A DNA stretch of 64,000 bases from an uncultured Gammaproteobacteria bacterium (GCA_913042265.1 CAJWKF010000002.1:1-64000); one strand, 5' to 3'; counted from the stretch's first letter, positions 40,917-54,103 are shown. Numbers and translations are program-made. Notes: generated from the sequence alone by a model not told the origin.

Positions 40917-43900
40917 ATGGCAAAACGTACTGATATACAAAGTATCTTAATTCTTGGCGCAGGCCCGATAGTTATCGGTCAAGCCTGCGAGTTTGATTAT
41001 TCCGGTGCTCAGGCTTGTAAAGCACTTCGAGAAGAAGGGTATAGGGTGATTTTGGTCAACTCAAACCCAGCTACAATAATGACTGACCCCAACATGGCAG
41101 ATGCAACCTACATTGAACCAGTCACTTGGCAAGCTGTTAGCAAGGTTATTGAGACTGAGCGGCCTGATGCCGTTTTGCCAACGATGGGTGGTCAAACGGC
41201 ACTAAACTGTGCCCTAGATCTGGAACGTGAAGGAGTGTTAGAAAAGTTCGGCGTTGAAATGATTGGTGCCGATAGCGAAGCGATTAATAAAGCTGAAGAT
41301 CGCGACTTATTTCGTGCTGCGATGAAAAAAATTGGCCTTGATATGCCTAAGTCAGCTATTGCAAGGACACTCGAAGAATCGATTGAAGCTCAAAAGCAGT
41401 TTGGTTTTCCTGTGATTATTCGTCCTTCATTTACGATGGGGGGAAGTGGCGGCGGTATTGCATACAACAAAGAAGATTTCATTGATATTTGTCAGCGTGG
41501 TTTATATCTCAGTCCAACGTCAGAATTATTGATTGAAGAATCGATCATTGGCTGGAAAGAGTATGAGATGGAAGTTGTACGCGACAAAAAAGATAACGCC
41601 ATTATCATCTGTTCGATTGAAAACTTTGATCCGATGGGTGTCCATACAGGCGATTCAATTACGGTTGCTCCGGCTCAAACATTAACTGATAAAGAATATC
41701 AAATCATGCGGAATGCCTCTTTGGCAGTCTTGCGAGAGATTGGTGTTGATACCGGTGGGTCAAATGTACAATTTGCTGTTAACCCAGAGTCAGGCCGCTT
41801 AATTATTATTGAGATGAACCCAAGAGTATCGCGTTCATCAGCTTTAGCTTCAAAAGCAACGGGTTTTCCTATAGCTAAGGTAGCCGCAAAGTTAGCTGTT
41901 GGATACACTCTGGACGAATTGAAAAATGAAATTACAGGTAATGCTACTCCCGCTTCATTTGAGCCTTCGATTGATTATGTAGTGACAAAAATTCCTAGGT
42001 TCACCTTTGAAAAATTTCCTCAAGCAGATAACAGGTTGAGCACCCAGATGAAGTCTGTAGGTGAAGTAATGGCGATTGGCCGTAATTTTCAAGAGTCATT
42101 ACAAAAAGCATTACGCGGATTGGAAATTGATCGTGATGGCTTGACTGAAATTACAGACCTTGAAAGGGATGATACAGCGGAGATGTTGCGTCGTGAACTA
42201 CGTTTGCCAGGCTCAGATCGTCTTTGGTATTTAGCTGATGCTTTCCGCTATGGCTTTAGCTTCGATGAAATTCAATTGTTATCTTGTATCGATCCATGGT
42301 TCTTGATTCAAGTTGAAGAACTAGTGACTATTGAAAATGACTTGAAAGATCAATCATTACCAGAATTAGACATGAATCAAATGCGGGATATGAAGCGAAA
42401 AGGTTTCTCTGATTCACGCTTAGCGACATTGTTACGAAAAACAGAGAAGCAAGTACGCGAGCATCGACATGCTCTAGGAGTTAGACCAGTTTATAAGCGT
42501 GTGGATACCTGTGCAGCTGAGTTTACAAGTTCAACTGCCTATTTGTATTCAACATATGAACAAGAATGTGAGTCTAATCCAACTGATCGTGAAAAGGTCA
42601 TGATTTTAGGTGGTGGTCCGAATCGTATAGGTCAAGGCATTGAGTTTGACTATTGCTGTGTTCATGCTGCGCTGGCATTGCGCGAGGATGGTTATGAAAC
42701 AATCATGGTTAATTGTAATCCTGAAACTGTTTCCACAGATTACGATACCTCAGATCGTTTGTACTTTGAGTCTTTAACTTTGGAGGATGTGCTGGAAATA
42801 GTTGCGCTAGAACAGCCAAAAGGTGTGATTGTTCAATATGGTGGCCAAACGCCATTAAAATTAGCACGAGCTTTGGAAGCTGCTGGTGTGCCGATCATAG
42901 GTACATCACCAGATGCGATTGATCATGCAGAGGATCGTGAACGTTTTCAGCAAATGGTAGAAAAACTTAATTTATTACAACCACCTAATCGTTTAGCTTT
43001 TGCTGCAGATACTGCCGTGGCTCTAGCTTCTGAAATTGGTTATCCTTTAGTCGTTCGCCCATCTTACGTTTTGGGTGGTAGGGCAATGGAAATAGTTTAT
43101 AACGAAGATGAGTTAAATCGATACATGAAGACGGCAATTCAAGTATCGAATGATTCACCCGTTTTATTAGATCGCTTTTTAGACGATGCTATTGAAGTCG
43201 ATGTTGATGCAATATGCGATGGCAAAGATGTACTCATTGGTGGCATTATGGAACATATTGAGCAGGCAGGTGTTCATTCAGGCGATTCTGCCTGTGCTTT
43301 ACCAACTTATAGCTTGAGTGAAAGCATTAAAGACCAAATGCGTGAGCAAGTCCGGCAAATGGCATTAGAATTGGGTGTCGTAGGGTTAATGAATACTCAG
43401 TTTGCTATTCAAGGTGATAACATTTTTATTTTGGAAGTAAATCCTCGTGCTTCGCGAACTGTACCATATGTCTCGAAAGCGACAGGGGTGCCTTTAGCTA
43501 AAGTAGCAGCCCGCTGTATGGCAGGAAGAAGCCTAGCCGAACAAGGTGTAAGTGAAGAGGTTATTCCAGAATATTATTCTGTTAAAGAAGCCGTTTTCCC
43601 ATTTATTAAATTTCAAGGTGTTGACCCGATTCTTGGTCCTGAGATGAAGTCAACTGGTGAAGTAATGGGGGTGGGTAGAACATTTGGTGAAGCCTTTGCT
43701 AAGTCACAATTAGCTGCTAGCGTAGCTCTGCCTATTGGTGGTAAGGCATTTATCAGTGTACGTGAAGCAGACAAAGTAGCTATGGTGCCTGTTGCCCAAA
43801 ATCTGTTAAAGTTAGGTTTCGAACTTTTGGCAACAAGAGGCTCTCATCGAGTATTGGCAGGTGCTGGTGTGCCATGTGAGCATATCAACAAGGTAGCTGA

Positions 43901-44135
43901 AGGGCAGCCTCATATTGTTGATATGATAAAAAGTGATGAGATTGCATTGATTGTTAACACCACTGAAGGCAGACAGTCTGTGGCAGATTCAAGAGAAATA
44001 AGAAGGGCTGCATTACAACATCAGGTCAATTATACGACTACATTGGCTGCGGCACGTGCCACGTGCCTAGCATTAGAATGTGAAAACATTGACTCAGTTA
44101 ACCGTTTGCAGTCACTACACAGGGAATTACAATAA
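40917..44135 (+). CDS. carB: Carbamoyl-phosphate synthase large subunit
   Basis: 1072 aa; two ATP-grasp halves; [48 protein letters not shown]. Confidence 0.97.
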   Translation: MAKRTDIQSILILGAGPIVIGQACEFDYSGAQACKALREEGYRVILVNSNPATIMTDPNMADATYIEPVTWQAVSKVIETERPDAVLPTMGGQTALNCALDLEREGVLEKFGVEMIGADSEAINKAEDRDLFRAAMKKIGLDMPKSAIARTLEESIEAQKQFGFPVIIRPSFTMGGSGGGIAYNKEDFIDICQRGLYLSPTSELLIEESIIGWKEYEMEVVRDKKDNAIIICSIENFDPMGVHTGDSITVAPAQTLTDKEYQIMRNASLAVLREIGVDTGGSNVQFAVNPESGRLIIIEMNPRVSRSSALASKATGFPIAKVAAKLAVGYTLDELKNEITGNATPASFEPSIDYVVTKIPRFTFEKFPQADNRLSTQMKSVGEVMAIGRNFQESLQKALRGLEIDRDGLTEITDLERDDTAEMLRRELRLPGSDRLWYLADAFRYGFSFDEIQLLSCIDPWFLIQVEELVTIENDLKDQSLPELDMNQMRDMKRKGFSDSRLATLLRKTEKQVREHRHALGVRPVYKRVDTCAAEFTSSTAYLYSTYEQECESNPTDREKVMILGGGPNRIGQGIEFDYCCVHAALALREDGYETIMVNCNPETVSTDYDTSDRLYFESLTLEDVLEIVALEQPKGVIVQYGGQTPLKLARALEAAGVPIIGTSPDAIDHAEDRERFQQMVEKLNLLQPPNRLAFAADTAVALASEIGYPLVVRPSYVLGGRAMEIVYNEDELNRYMKTAIQVSNDSPVLLDRFLDDAIEVDVDAICDGKDVLIGGIMEHIEQAGVHSGDSACALPTYSLSESIKDQMREQVRQMALELGVVGLMNTQFAIQGDNIFILEVNPRASRTVPYVSKATGVPLAKVAARCMAGRSLAEQGVSEEVIPEYYSVKEAVFPFIKFQGVDPILGPEMKSTGEVMGVGRTFGEAFAKSQLAASVALPIGGKAFISVREADKVAMVPVAQNLLKLGFELLATRGSHRVLAGAGVPCEHINKVAEGQPHIVDMIKSDEIALIVNTTEGRQSVADSREIRRAALQHQVNYTTTLAAARATCLALECENIDSVNRLQSLHRELQ

Positions 44136-44611
44136 TGGCTGTGCCAGTTACATTGCGAGGAGCTGAAGAGCTGAAAAATGAGTTGAAGCGTTTAAAGTCA
44201 GTTGCGCGACCTGAAGTGGTCGCTGCAATAGCAGAAGCTCGTGCTCATGGTGATTTAAAAGAAAATGCTGAGTACCATGCAGCTAAGGAACAACAAAGCT
44301 TTATTGAAGGCCGAATAAATCAATTGGAAGGTGTGCTAGCAAATGCTCAAATAATTGATGTTTCCTCATTATCTCAAGATGGTCGAATTGTGTTCGGTGT
44401 AACAGTCGTTTTACTCAATATAGATACCGAAGAAGAAGTTACCTATCAGCTGGTTGGGGATTATGAAGCCGATATTAAGTTAAATCGGGTTTCAATTAGC
44501 TCGCCTATTGCAAGAGCATTAATTGGTAAAGAAATTGATGACATTGCAACGGTAAGAGCACCGAGTGGTGCAATCGATTATGAGATTGTCGCAATTCGAT
44601 ATGAAGTGTAA
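44135..44611 (+). CDS. greA: Transcription elongation factor GreA
   Basis: 158 aa; [48 protein letters not shown]. Confidence 0.96.
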   Translation: MAVPVTLRGAEELKNELKRLKSVARPEVVAAIAEARAHGDLKENAEYHAAKEQQSFIEGRINQLEGVLANAQIIDVSSLSQDGRIVFGVTVVLLNIDTEEEVTYQLVGDYEADIKLNRVSISSPIARALIGKEIDDIATVRAPSGAIDYEIVAIRYEV

Positions 44612-44619
44612 GTAATAGC

Positions 44620-45078
44620 ATGATTGCCGGTCTGGTAGGAGAACGTTTATTACTTACTCTTTGGGTGGGTGGCTTATGGGCGATTGGTTACATAGCCGCT
44701 CCCGTCGCTTTTGCTTATTTTGAAGACATTGAGGTGGCCGGTACGTTTGTTGGCAGATTATTTACAATTGTTAATTACTTAGGTTTAGCCTGTGGAAGCG
44801 CCTTGGTTGTTCGTTACTCTCTTCTAGGGCAACATGCAATAACATTATGGCGTTTTTGGGTAACCATAACAATGTTATTCCTCGTGGTATTTATGCATTT
44901 TTATTTGCAAGTAGAAATGTCAGCTATTAAGAACATTGGTTGGCGACAGAATAGCGAACTGTCTGCTCAGTTTGATTTATTGCATCACATCAGTACATTC
45001 ATATATGTGGTGCTGAGCATACTAGGTTTAGCGTTGGTTTCGACGCAAGACAATATGATAACTACGGCTGAAAGTTAA
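44620..45078 (+). CDS. DUF4149 domain-containing membrane protein
   Basis: 152 aa; LLLTLWVGGLWAIGYIAAPVAFAYFEDIEVAGTFVGRLFTIVNYLGL. Confidence 0.85.
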   Translation: MIAGLVGERLLLTLWVGGLWAIGYIAAPVAFAYFEDIEVAGTFVGRLFTIVNYLGLACGSALVVRYSLLGQHAITLWRFWVTITMLFLVVFMHFYLQVEMSAIKNIGWRQNSELSAQFDLLHHISTFIYVVLSILGLALVSTQDNMITTAES

Positions 45079-45080
45079 TA

Positions 45081-45698
45081 ATGGCAAAGAGTAAGTCTAG
45101 TAACGATTGGTTAAGAGAGCATTTTGATGATCCTTATGTTAAAAAAGCTCAAAAAGCTGGGTATCGATCACGTGCAACATTCAAGCTAGAAGAAATAGAT
45201 AAAAAAGATAAATTAATTAAGCCGGGTATGTCTGTGGTTGATTTAGGTTCTGCACCGGGCGGTTGGTCAGATTACGTATTAAGAAAATTAGGAGGTTCAG
45301 GGACTGTTGTAGCTCTGGATATATTGCGCATGACGCCTTTATCAGGTGTGCACTTTATTAAAGGCGATTTTCGCGAAGATGTCGTACTTGATGAACTTAA
45401 TGTAGTTTTAAATAGTCAACCCATAGACCTTGTATTATCAGATATGGCCCCCAATATTACTGGTGTGGATTCGATAGATCAGCCGAGTAGTATGTATTTA
45501 GTCGAGCTTGCTTTACAATTTGCCATAGAAAATTTAAGCAAACAAGGTGTTTTTCTGGTAAAAGTATTCCAAGGAGATGGGTTTGATGCTTATTTGAGGG
45601 CAATGCGTGAAAGTTTTCAAAAAGTAACTACAAGGAAGCCCGATGCATCACGAGCAAGAAGCCGTGAAGTGTATTTGCTGGGTCGAATTTTAAAGTGA
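45081..45698 (+). CDS. rlmE: 23S rRNA (uridine-2'-O-)-methyltransferase RlmE
   Basis: 205 aa; YRSRATFKLEEIDKKDKLIKPGMSVVDLGSAPGGWSDY, LSDMAPNITGV. Confidence 0.96.
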   Translation: MAKSKSSNDWLREHFDDPYVKKAQKAGYRSRATFKLEEIDKKDKLIKPGMSVVDLGSAPGGWSDYVLRKLGGSGTVVALDILRMTPLSGVHFIKGDFREDVVLDELNVVLNSQPIDLVLSDMAPNITGVDSIDQPSSMYLVELALQFAIENLSKQGVFLVKVFQGDGFDAYLRAMRESFQKVTTRKPDASRARSREVYLLGRILK

Positions 45699-45735
45699 CC
45701 TAGGATTGAGAATAGTCATAAAGAGGTAGTAAAAA

Positions 45736-47655
45736 TTGAATGATATAATGAAAAACATAGTTCTATGGGTAGTGATAGCAGTTGTTTTAATGTCAGTGTT
45801 CAATAATTTTGGGCCGAGACCAGTGAAACAAGATGAGATAGATTACTCTACCTTCATTTCTAACATCAAAAATGGTGCGGTATCCTCTGTTGATATTCAA
45901 GATAGGACAATTAAAGGCACATTAACTGATAACAGTAAATTTACGACATATAGCCCAAGTTACGATCCAGGCTTAATGGGTGATCTACTAAATAATGGTG
46001 TGACGGTTCAAGCTAAACCTGCCGAAGAAACTAGTTTTTTGATGCAAATTTTTATTTCTTGGTTCCCAATGTTACTTCTGATTGTTGTGTGGGTCGTATT
46101 TATGCGTAACATGCAGGGTGGTGGCGGTGGAGGTAAAAATCCAATGTCATTTGGTAAGAGCAAGGCAAAAATGCTCAATGAAGATCAAGTTAAAGTCACT
46201 TTTAAGGATGTTGCTGGCGTTGAAGAAGCCAAAGAAGAAGTCAGTGAGTTAGTAGACTTCTTAAGAGAACCAAGTAAATTCCAAAAGTTGGGCGGTAAAA
46301 TTCCTCGGGGTATTTTACTTTGTGGTTCTCCGGGTACGGGTAAAACGCTACTTGCAAAAGCGATTGCTGGTGAAGCAAAAGTGCCTTTCTTTACTATTTC
46401 GGGTTCCGATTTCGTTGAAATGTTTGTGGGTGTAGGTGCATCCAGAGTTCGGGATATGTTCGAACAGGCTAAAAAGCACGCACCTTGCATTATTTTTATT
46501 GATGAAATAGATGCAGTAGGCCGTAGTCGAGGTGCAGGTGTGGGTGGCGGTAATGATGAACGTGAACAAACTCTTAACCAACTTTTAGTAGAAATGGATG
46601 GTTTTGAAGGTAATGATGGGGTAATTGTGATTGCCGCGACTAACCGTCCAGATGTATTAGATCCTGCATTGCTCCGTCCTGGTCGTTTTGATCGTCAAGT
46701 CGTCGTGCCACTCCCAGATATCCGAGGTCGTGAACAAATATTAAATGTACACCTAAGTAAAGTGCCTGCGTCAGAAGATGTAGAAGCATCGCTGATAGCG
46801 CGCGGTACCCCCGGATTTTCTGGTGCAGATCTTGCTAACTTGGTCAACGAGGCAGCGTTATTTGCAGCTCGCGCTACCCAGCGCTTTGTCACAATGAATG
46901 ATATGGAAAAGGCTAAAGATAAAATTATGATGGGTGCTGAACGTGCATCAATGGTAATGAGTGAAAAGGAAAAAGAATTGACGGCCTATCATGAAGCTGG
47001 TCATGCGATCGTTGGGCGGCTTCTGCCAGCACATGATCCTGTTTACAAAGTAAGCATAATCCCACGTGGTCGTGCCCTTGGCGTTACGATGTTCCTCCCA
47101 ACTGAAGATAAATATAGCAACAGTAAACTACAGCTGGAGAGTCAGATTTCGACTTTATATGGCGGCCGTATTGCTGAAGAAATGATCTATGGTGCTGATG
47201 CGGTAACAACTGGAGCATCAAATGACATTGAACGGGCTACCGAAATCGCACAGAGTATGGTTACTAAGTGGGGATTATCTGATCATATGGGTCCATTGGC
47301 TTATGGTGTTGAGGACAATGGTGGCTTCTTGGGACAAGGGGGATCAAGTTCAAAATTAGTTTCAGATGTTACTGCTAAACAAATCGATGAAGATGTCAGA
47401 GCTTTAATCAACCGTAATTATCAGCGTGCAGAGCAATTGTTGACTGATCATAACGAACATTTACATACTATGGCTAAGCTGTTAATGAAATATGAAACAA
47501 TAGATAGCGACCAAATTGACGCTATCATGGATGGCCGTGATCCTGGCGAGCCCAAGGGCTGGAGTGATGATAAATCATCACCGACACCGCCTCCTTCTCC
47601 AGAAGCATCAGATGATCCTGAAACGCCAGGTGAACAGGCAGACTTACTACACTAA
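45736..47655 (+). CDS. ftsH: ATP-dependent zinc metalloprotease FtsH
   Basis: 639 aa; [36 protein letters not shown] zinc motif. Confidence 0.97.
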   Translation: MNDIMKNIVLWVVIAVVLMSVFNNFGPRPVKQDEIDYSTFISNIKNGAVSSVDIQDRTIKGTLTDNSKFTTYSPSYDPGLMGDLLNNGVTVQAKPAEETSFLMQIFISWFPMLLLIVVWVVFMRNMQGGGGGGKNPMSFGKSKAKMLNEDQVKVTFKDVAGVEEAKEEVSELVDFLREPSKFQKLGGKIPRGILLCGSPGTGKTLLAKAIAGEAKVPFFTISGSDFVEMFVGVGASRVRDMFEQAKKHAPCIIFIDEIDAVGRSRGAGVGGGNDEREQTLNQLLVEMDGFEGNDGVIVIAATNRPDVLDPALLRPGRFDRQVVVPLPDIRGREQILNVHLSKVPASEDVEASLIARGTPGFSGADLANLVNEAALFAARATQRFVTMNDMEKAKDKIMMGAERASMVMSEKEKELTAYHEAGHAIVGRLLPAHDPVYKVSIIPRGRALGVTMFLPTEDKYSNSKLQLESQISTLYGGRIAEEMIYGADAVTTGASNDIERATEIAQSMVTKWGLSDHMGPLAYGVEDNGGFLGQGGSSSKLVSDVTAKQIDEDVRALINRNYQRAEQLLTDHNEHLHTMAKLLMKYETIDSDQIDAIMDGRDPGEPKGWSDDKSSPTPPPSPEASDDPETPGEQADLLH

Positions 47656-47682
47656 AAACTAAAATAAGCTGAAGGTACACCA

Positions 47683-48522
47683 ATGATCCTTGATTGTAGG
47701 GGTAAGTCATTAGATCTGACTTATCCACAAGTAATGGGCATTCTGAATGTGACCCCTGATTCGTTTTCGGATGGGGGTCAATTTTTTGGTGAAGACTTAG
47801 CCTTAAAGCAAGCAAAACAGATGGTTGCAGATGGTGCCACGATTGTTGACGTTGGTGGTGAATCGACACGGCCGGGCGCTGCTATCGTTACTATTGAGGA
47901 AGAAATAGCTCGCGTTATACCAGTCATTAAGGCTATTGAATCTGAAGTCGATGTTGTAATTTCTATTGACACTAGTAAACCTGAAGTAATGCGTGCTGCA
48001 ATTGCTGGGGGTGCAGGTCTTATAAACGACGTTCAAGCTCTTCGTGTCAATGGTGCTCTCGATACTGCATTTGAATTGAATGTACCAGTCTGCCTAATGC
48101 ATGCACAAGGAACGCCTAAAACGATGCAAGACAACCCTCAGTATGGAGATGTTGTTGCTGAGGTCACTAATTTTTTGTTAGAGCGTGTCAAAATATGCGA
48201 AGCTCATGGGATCAACAGGGACAAATTGATTATCGATCCTGGCTTTGGTTTTGGAAAAATGGCCAAGCATAATTTGCGTTTGATGAAATATTTAGAGAAA
48301 ATTGTTCAGCTTGACTTGCCTGTTTTGGTTGGAATATCACGAAAGTCTATTATTGGAGAACTACTGAACGTATCTGTGGAGGAACGTTTGGCTGGAAGCC
48401 TAGCGATGACTTCATTAGCAGTATGGAAAGGTGCAAAGTTAATTAGAACTCACGATGTAAGAGAAACAGCACAAGCCGTTAATTTGAGTAACTACGTAAT
48501 GCAGGTGGAAGATTTTGACTAA
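47683..48522 (+). CDS. folP: Dihydropteroate synthase
   Basis: 279 aa; [43 protein letters not shown]. Confidence 0.96.
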   Translation: MILDCRGKSLDLTYPQVMGILNVTPDSFSDGGQFFGEDLALKQAKQMVADGATIVDVGGESTRPGAAIVTIEEEIARVIPVIKAIESEVDVVISIDTSKPEVMRAAIAGGAGLINDVQALRVNGALDTAFELNVPVCLMHAQGTPKTMQDNPQYGDVVAEVTNFLLERVKICEAHGINRDKLIIDPGFGFGKMAKHNLRLMKYLEKIVQLDLPVLVGISRKSIIGELLNVSVEERLAGSLAMTSLAVWKGAKLIRTHDVRETAQAVNLSNYVMQVEDFD

Positions 48523-49867
48523 ACAACAGAAGCATTTTTTCGGAACAGATGGCATCCGTGGACGTCTTGGAAATGGAGCGATTACGCCTGAATTTGTATT
48601 GAAGTTAGGATGGGCAGTTGGTCGTGTTTTGGCTAAAGAAAAAAACAGCAAGGTTTTAATCGGCAAAGATACACGTATCTCGGGCTACATGCTTGAATCC
48701 GCATTACAGGCTGGCTTATCTGCTGCGGGTGTGGATATTTATTTGCTAGGCCCGATGCCGACACCTGCAATTGCATATCTAACCCGCACTTTTCATGCTC
48801 AAGCGGGTATTGTAATTAGTGCTTCACATAATCCATATTACGATAATGGTATTAAGTTTTTTACTAGTGAAGGAACAAAGTTAGCGGAAGCTATCGAATT
48901 AGAAATCGAGGCAATGATAGAGGAACCATTAATAACAGTTGAATCATCAATGCTTGGAAAAGCTCATCGTATTGATGATGCACGCGGCCGTTATATTGAG
49001 TTTTGTAAAAGTACAGTTCCACTGAAAATGAACTTTTCAGGTTTAAAAATTGTGGTTGACTGTGCCAACGGTGCTACTTATCACGTCGCGCCTGATGTTT
49101 TTAAGGAACTTGGTGCCGAAGTCGTTTCAATGGGAGTTAAACCTAACGGTCTTAACATCAATCAAAACTGTGGCTCAACAGAACCACAATTATTACAAGA
49201 TGCAGTACTAGAGCACCAGGCGGACCTCGGAGTTGCATTAGATGGTGATGGGGATCGGTTGATCATGGTTGATCACAGAGGTGAACTCGTGGATGGCGAT
49301 AGTTTATTGTTTATTATTGCGCGCTCTCAAAAGCTTCGTGGCAAAGGTAGTAATTCTGTTGTCGGTACACAAATGTCTAATTTGGGATTGGAGCATGCCT
49401 TGAAAGAGCATGATATGGTATTACACCGCTCTCAAGTTGGTGACCGCTATGTAATTGAAATGCTTAAAGAAACAGGTGGTATAGTTGGTGGGGAGGCTTC
49501 AGGGCATATTATCTGTTTAGATAAAACTACAACTGGAGATGGCATTGTCGCAGCGTTACAGGTCTTATGTGAAGTAATTCGAACGGGCAATAATTTGCAT
49601 GAGTTACAATCATCGATGATTAAGTTTCCACAAACACTGGTGAATGTTAGGGTGAACCAAGTAACTAATTTAGTTGAAGATGAGTCAGTTCTAGCAATTG
49701 TAGATTCTGTTGAGAAAAGGCTGGGTAGCGAGGGGCGCGTATTGATAAGGGCTTCAGGCACCGAGCCCGTAATTAGAGTAATGGTAGAGGGCCGCGATTT
49801 GGGATTGACTCAAAGCTTAGCAAATGAGGTGGTTAGTGTTATTGAGGCTAAAGTTAAAGATGCTTAA
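48515..49867 (+). CDS. glmM: Phosphoglucosamine mutase
   Basis: 450 aa; [42 protein letters not shown]. Confidence 0.97.
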   Translation: MTKQQKHFFGTDGIRGRLGNGAITPEFVLKLGWAVGRVLAKEKNSKVLIGKDTRISGYMLESALQAGLSAAGVDIYLLGPMPTPAIAYLTRTFHAQAGIVISASHNPYYDNGIKFFTSEGTKLAEAIELEIEAMIEEPLITVESSMLGKAHRIDDARGRYIEFCKSTVPLKMNFSGLKIVVDCANGATYHVAPDVFKELGAEVVSMGVKPNGLNINQNCGSTEPQLLQDAVLEHQADLGVALDGDGDRLIMVDHRGELVDGDSLLFIIARSQKLRGKGSNSVVGTQMSNLGLEHALKEHDMVLHRSQVGDRYVIEMLKETGGIVGGEASGHIICLDKTTTGDGIVAALQVLCEVIRTGNNLHELQSSMIKFPQTLVNVRVNQVTNLVEDESVLAIVDSVEKRLGSEGRVLIRASGTEPVIRVMVEGRDLGLTQSLANEVVSVIEAKVKDA

Positions 49868-49942
49868 TATTTAGTTCGAAGATATTGAGAATTAAATAAG
49901 GAAGTATCTATTTGAATTATTTTTATAGGGTTGGAATCGTCG

Positions 49943-50725
49943 ATGCGTAAGCCTTTAGTCGCTGGCAATTGGAAAATGAATGGTACTAATGATAGTAATC
50001 GTCAATTACTTGATAATATTCTAGCTTCTATTGATGGCTTTGCTGACATTGACGTTGCAATTTTCCCTCCTGCTGTATACATACACCAAGTTCGAGAGGC
50101 ATTAAAAGGCACTGGTATACATTGGGGTACTCAAAATGTTTCATCCTATCTTGAAGGTCCATATACTGGAGAAGTATCGGCAGCAATGATTAATGATTTT
50201 AATTGTGAATATACTTTAATAGGGCATTCTGAACGTCGCTGCCTATATGATGAATTAAATCTGGACCAATTAGTTTTAGACCAATTGTTGGCAGAAAAAT
50301 ATGAAACAGCAGCTTCCTCAGGTTTAACTCCAATTATTTGTATAGGTGAGAGTCCCCAAGAGCATGAAAAGGGACAAACGGAAGAGGTTGTCGTTAGACT
50401 TTTGGATACCTTAATAGCTCATCAAGGAGCGGAGGCATTATCGCGGACTTTGTTGGCCTATGAGCCTGTGTGGGCAATTGGTACAGGAAAATCTGCATCG
50501 CCGGAATGGGCGCAGAACGTCCACCAGTTCATGCGAGAGCGCGTGGCAAAGCATGATCGGAAGACAGCAGAAAACTTACGAATACTTTACGGCGGCAGCG
50601 TTAAAGGTAATAATGCGGCCTCATTATTTTCAAAACCAGATATAGATGGCGGTTTAATCGGTGGTGCATCATTAATCGCAGATGAATTCGTCAATATTTG
50701 CCAGGCAGCGGCACAACACAAATAG
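49943..50725 (+). CDS. tpiA: Triosephosphate isomerase
   Basis: Frame of ORF 49931-50725; MRKPLVAGNWKMNG, IGHSERR, AYEPVWAIGTGK, LYGGSVKGNN. Confidence 0.96.
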   Translation: MRKPLVAGNWKMNGTNDSNRQLLDNILASIDGFADIDVAIFPPAVYIHQVREALKGTGIHWGTQNVSSYLEGPYTGEVSAAMINDFNCEYTLIGHSERRCLYDELNLDQLVLDQLLAEKYETAASSGLTPIICIGESPQEHEKGQTEEVVVRLLDTLIAHQGAEALSRTLLAYEPVWAIGTGKSASPEWAQNVHQFMRERVAKHDRKTAENLRILYGGSVKGNNAASLFSKPDIDGGLIGGASLIADEFVNICQAAAQHK

Positions 50726-50737
50726 GTCAATATTAAG

Positions 50738-51091
50738 ATGGACACACTAATTCTTGCTATACACATGGTCATATCAGTATTACTGGTGGGCTTAATTTTA
50801 ATCCAACATGGTAAAGGTGCAGATGCTGGTGCTGCTGCTCTTGGCGGAGGCGGAGGCGGAGGCGGAGGCGCTTCATCAAGCCTGTTTGGTAGTCAAGGCT
50901 CTGCTTCATTTTTATCGAGAACAAGTGCAATTCTAGCCATGTTGTTTTTTATTAGTAGTCTTACGCTAGCATACTTTGCCGGTAGAACTGACCGTGTGGA
51001 AAGTGTCACTGAAGCTGCAGTGCCAACTATGAGTATTACAGAGCAAGATGCAGCTAAGCCAACACCTGCTGATTTACCAGAGTTACCTTAA
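50738..51091 (+). CDS. secG: Preprotein translocase subunit SecG
   Basis: 117 aa; HMVISVLLVGLILIQHGKGADAGAAALGGGGGGGGGASSSLFGSQGSASFLSRTSAILAMLFF. Confidence 0.95.
   Translation: MDTLILAIHMVISVLLVGLILIQHGKGADAGAAALGGGGGGGGGASSSLFGSQGSASFLSRTSAILAMLFFISSLTLAYFAGRTDRVESVTEAAVPTMSITEQDAAKPTPADLPELP
50843..50870 (+). repeat. Hexanucleotide microsatellite (GGCGGA)4GGCG within secG
   Basis: ggcggaggcggaggcggaggcggaggcg encoding a nine-glycine run. Confidence 0.85.
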
Positions 51092-51100
51092 TATCTAAAA

Positions 51101-51186
51101 GCCGACGTGGTGAAATTGGTAGACACGCCATCTTGAGGGGGTGGTGGACATAGTCCGTGGCGGTTCGACTCCGCCCGCCGGCACCA
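51101..51186 (+). tRNA. tRNA-Leu (GAG anticodon), CCA encoded
   Basis: gccgacgtggtgaaattggtagacac...ccatcttgagggggtgg...ggcggttcgactccgcccgccggcacca; class II variable arm, anticodon loop TTGAGGG, TTCGACT T-loop; closely resembles E. coli leuU context after secG. Confidence 0.95.
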
Positions 51187-51343
51187 TTAGATATTGATCC
51201 AATAGATACCTTCTAGGTATTTCTTCGTTATTGCTCTGCTGCTATGGTCGTGGGATACTTATAGATGTGATGTAAATGCCATTTTAGTGTAGTCATTGTT
51301 ACTTTGATTATGTGTTACTGACAATTTATAAAGAAGAGCGCGT

Positions 51344-51700
51344 ATGTTGGCTGATTATCTCCCCATTTTATTATTTATCGTCATAGGCATAGGCTTCGGC
51401 GTTATGCCAATATTAGCTGGCTTTGTTCTAGGTCCCCAACGCCCTGACGCTGAAAAGTTATCTCCTTACGAATGTGGTTTTGCCCCTTTTGATGAAGCTC
51501 ATATGAAATTTGATGTGCGTTTTTATTTGGTTGCTATCTTGTTTATTATTTTTGATTTAGAAATTGCATTCTTATTCCCTTGGGCTGTAGTTCTTGATGA
51601 TATTGGTGTATTTGGGCTGTTAGCGATGTTTTTATTTTTAGCTATTTTGGTCGTGGGGTTCATCTATGAATGGAAAAAAGGTGCACTCGAATGGGAATAG
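51344..51700 (+). CDS. nuoA: NADH-quinone oxidoreductase subunit A
   Basis: 118 aa; [45 protein letters not shown]. Confidence 0.97.
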   Translation: MLADYLPILLFIVIGIGFGVMPILAGFVLGPQRPDAEKLSPYECGFAPFDEAHMKFDVRFYLVAILFIIFDLEIAFLFPWAVVLDDIGVFGLLAMFLFLAILVVGFIYEWKKGALEWE

Positions 51701-52191
51701 AAGGCATTTTAGAAGAAGGTGTGGTAACTACTACTGCTGATAAATTAATTAACTGGGCGCGTACAGGCTCTCTATGGCCAATGACATTCGGTTTAGCCTG
51801 TTGTGCGGTTGAAATGATGCAAGCCGGCGCATCAAGATATGATCTAGATCGTTTTGGTGTTGTCTTCAGACCAAGTCCGCGCCAGTCAGATGTAATGATT
51901 GTGGCGGGTACGCTAGTTAATAAGATGGCACCAGCTTTACGTAAAGTTTATGATCAAATGTCCGAACCACGCTGGGTGATTTCAATGGGGTCTTGTGCTA
52001 ATGGAGGGGGGTACTACCATTATTCATATTCAGTAGTTCGTGGGTGTGATCGTATAGTACCTGTTGATATTTATGTGCCTGGTTGTCCGCCTACAGCAGA
52101 AGCGTTGCTTTACGGAATAATTCAGTTGCAAAAGAAAATTCGCCGCACAGAAACCATAGCAAAACCTGCAAAAGTTATAATAGATAGATAA
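51691..52191 (+). CDS. nuoB: NADH-quinone oxidoreductase subunit B
   Basis: Frame of ORF 51670-52191; ATG 51691 [66 protein letters not shown]. Confidence 0.97.
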   Translation: MGIEGILEEGVVTTTADKLINWARTGSLWPMTFGLACCAVEMMQAGASRYDLDRFGVVFRPSPRQSDVMIVAGTLVNKMAPALRKVYDQMSEPRWVISMGSCANGGGYYHYSYSVVRGCDRIVPVDIYVPGCPPTAEALLYGIIQLQKKIRRTETIAKPAKVIIDR

Positions 52192-52850
52192 TGACTCAAT
52201 TGCTGAAATCGAAATTAGAGTCTGAACTGGCTGAAGTATTGCTGGATTGTGAATATGTTGGTGGTGAAGTGACGATTCATATTGCTGCGGAAAATTTAGC
52301 ATCGACTTGCCAGTTGCTGCGTGATGATTTTGATTTTGAGCAGTTAATGGATCTCTGTGGAGTTGATTACTCAACTTATGGAGGTTCTGCCTGGGAGACT
52401 AAATCAGTAACAGATAAAGGATTTAGTCGTGCAGTTGATGCTCCAAGCCGCGAAGAGCCAGTAGACGAGGGTTTTCGTTATGCTGTGGTTTATCACCTTT
52501 TATCACTGAAACATAATATGCGGTTAAGGGTTAAAGTTCGTTTAGATGCGGCGCATCCTATGATTGATAGCGTGACATCAATTTGGGAAAGTGCAAACTG
52601 GTATGAGCGAGAAGCTTTTGATTTGTTTGGTATTTTGTTTGATGGTCATCAAGATCTTCGTCGTATTTTGACTGATTATGGGTTTATTGGCCATCCATTT
52701 AGGAAAGATTTCCCATTAATTGGTAATGTCGAGATGCGTTATGACGCGGATAAAAAACGCGTAGTTTATGAGCCTGTCAGTATTCAAGAAAGAACGCTAG
52801 TACCTCGTGTTATTCGTGATGACAACCGTCACGAAAAGGGACAGGTCTAA
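52191..52850 (+). CDS. nuoC: NADH-quinone oxidoreductase subunit C
   Basis: 219 aa; [42 protein letters not shown]. Confidence 0.96.
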   Translation: MTQLLKSKLESELAEVLLDCEYVGGEVTIHIAAENLASTCQLLRDDFDFEQLMDLCGVDYSTYGGSAWETKSVTDKGFSRAVDAPSREEPVDEGFRYAVVYHLLSLKHNMRLRVKVRLDAAHPMIDSVTSIWESANWYEREAFDLFGILFDGHQDLRRILTDYGFIGHPFRKDFPLIGNVEMRYDADKKRVVYEPVSIQERTLVPRVIRDDNRHEKGQV

Positions 52851-54103
52851 TGGCTGAAATTAAAAACTATACATTGAACTTTGGTCCTCAGCATCCCGCA
52901 GCTCATGGTGTTTTACGTCTTATTTTAGAGTTAGATGGTGAGATCGTGCAACGCGCAGATCCTCATATTGGTCTTCTTCACCGCGGAACAGAAAAATTAG
53001 CAGAATCAAAGCCATATAATCAAAGTATTGGTTATATGGATCGTTTAGATTATGTGTCGATGTTATCCAATGAGCATGCTTATGTAATGGCGATTGAGAA
53101 ACTACTCGGTGTCCAAGTACCTGAACGAGCGCAGTATATACGAGTGATGTTTGATGAAATCACACGAGTTTTGAACCACCTAATGTGGCTTGGTACTCAT
53201 GGCCTTGATATTGGTGCTATGACTATTTTTCTTTATTGTTTTCGCGAACGTGAAGATTTAATGGATTGCTATGAGGCTGTGTCAGGTGCCCGAATGCATG
53301 CAACATATTATCGGCCTGGTGGTGTTTACCGTGATCTGCCAGATTCGATTGCTAAATACAAGGCATCAAAATGGCATAGCGAAAAAGAAGTTAAGCTAAA
53401 AAATAAAAGTAGAGAAGGTAGCCTGTTAGATTTCATTGAGGACTTTACTCAACGATTTCCTGGCTGTGTCGATGAATATGAAACCTTACTCACAGACAAC
53501 CGGATCTGGAAGCAACGGACGGTAGGGATAGGTGTAGTGTCTCCTGATCGAGCATTACAAATGGGTTTTAGTGGTCCAATGTTACGCGGCTCAGGTGTTG
53601 AATGGGATCTACGTAAGAAACAACCCTATGCTGTCTACGACCGAATGGATTTCGACATCCCTGTGGGGGTTGAAGGCGATTGTTATGATAGATATTTAGT
53701 CCGTGTTGAAGAGATGCGTCAATCAAACCGTATCATCAAACAGTGTGTTGATTGGCTGCGTGATAATCCAGGCCCAGTTATAACAGATGATAATAAAGTA
53801 GCGCCGCCGAGTCGTATTGATATGAAGCAAGATATGGAATCGATGGTACATCACTTTAAATTGTTTACGGAAGGTTACTGTGTGCCAGAAGGTGAGGTCT
53901 ATGCAGCAGTTGAACATCCCAAAGGTGAGTTTGGCGTTTACATGGTTTCTGATGGCGCAAATAAGCCGTATCGATTAAAAATAAGAGCGGCAGGATTTGC
54001 CCATTTAGCGGCGATGAATGAAATGGTCAAAGGCCACATGTTATCGGACGTGGTGGCAATTATTGGTACGATGGATATCGTTTTTGGTGAGATAGACCGA
54101 TGA
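52850..54103 (+). CDS. nuoD: NADH-quinone oxidoreductase subunit D
   Basis: 417 aa; [38 protein letters not shown]; ends ...DIVFGEIDR. Confidence 0.97.
   Translation: MAEIKNYTLNFGPQHPAAHGVLRLILELDGEIVQRADPHIGLLHRGTEKLAESKPYNQSIGYMDRLDYVSMLSNEHAYVMAIEKLLGVQVPERAQYIRVMFDEITRVLNHLMWLGTHGLDIGAMTIFLYCFREREDLMDCYEAVSGARMHATYYRPGGVYRDLPDSIAKYKASKWHSEKEVKLKNKSREGSLLDFIEDFTQRFPGCVDEYETLLTDNRIWKQRTVGIGVVSPDRALQMGFSGPMLRGSGVEWDLRKKQPYAVYDRMDFDIPVGVEGDCYDRYLVRVEEMRQSNRIIKQCVDWLRDNPGPVITDDNKVAPPSRIDMKQDMESMVHHFKLFTEGYCVPEGEVYAAVEHPKGEFGVYMVSDGANKPYRLKIRAAGFAHLAAMNEMVKGHMLSDVVAIIGTMDIVFGEIDR

Noticed and set aside
46110-46140. Poly-Gly run in FtsH (GGGGGGK)
   Set aside because: A Gly-rich linker here is typical of FtsH, so not unusual.
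46185-47869. Antisense ORFs in ftsH/folP
   Set aside because: Overlap highly conserved genes; no start signals or family motifs.
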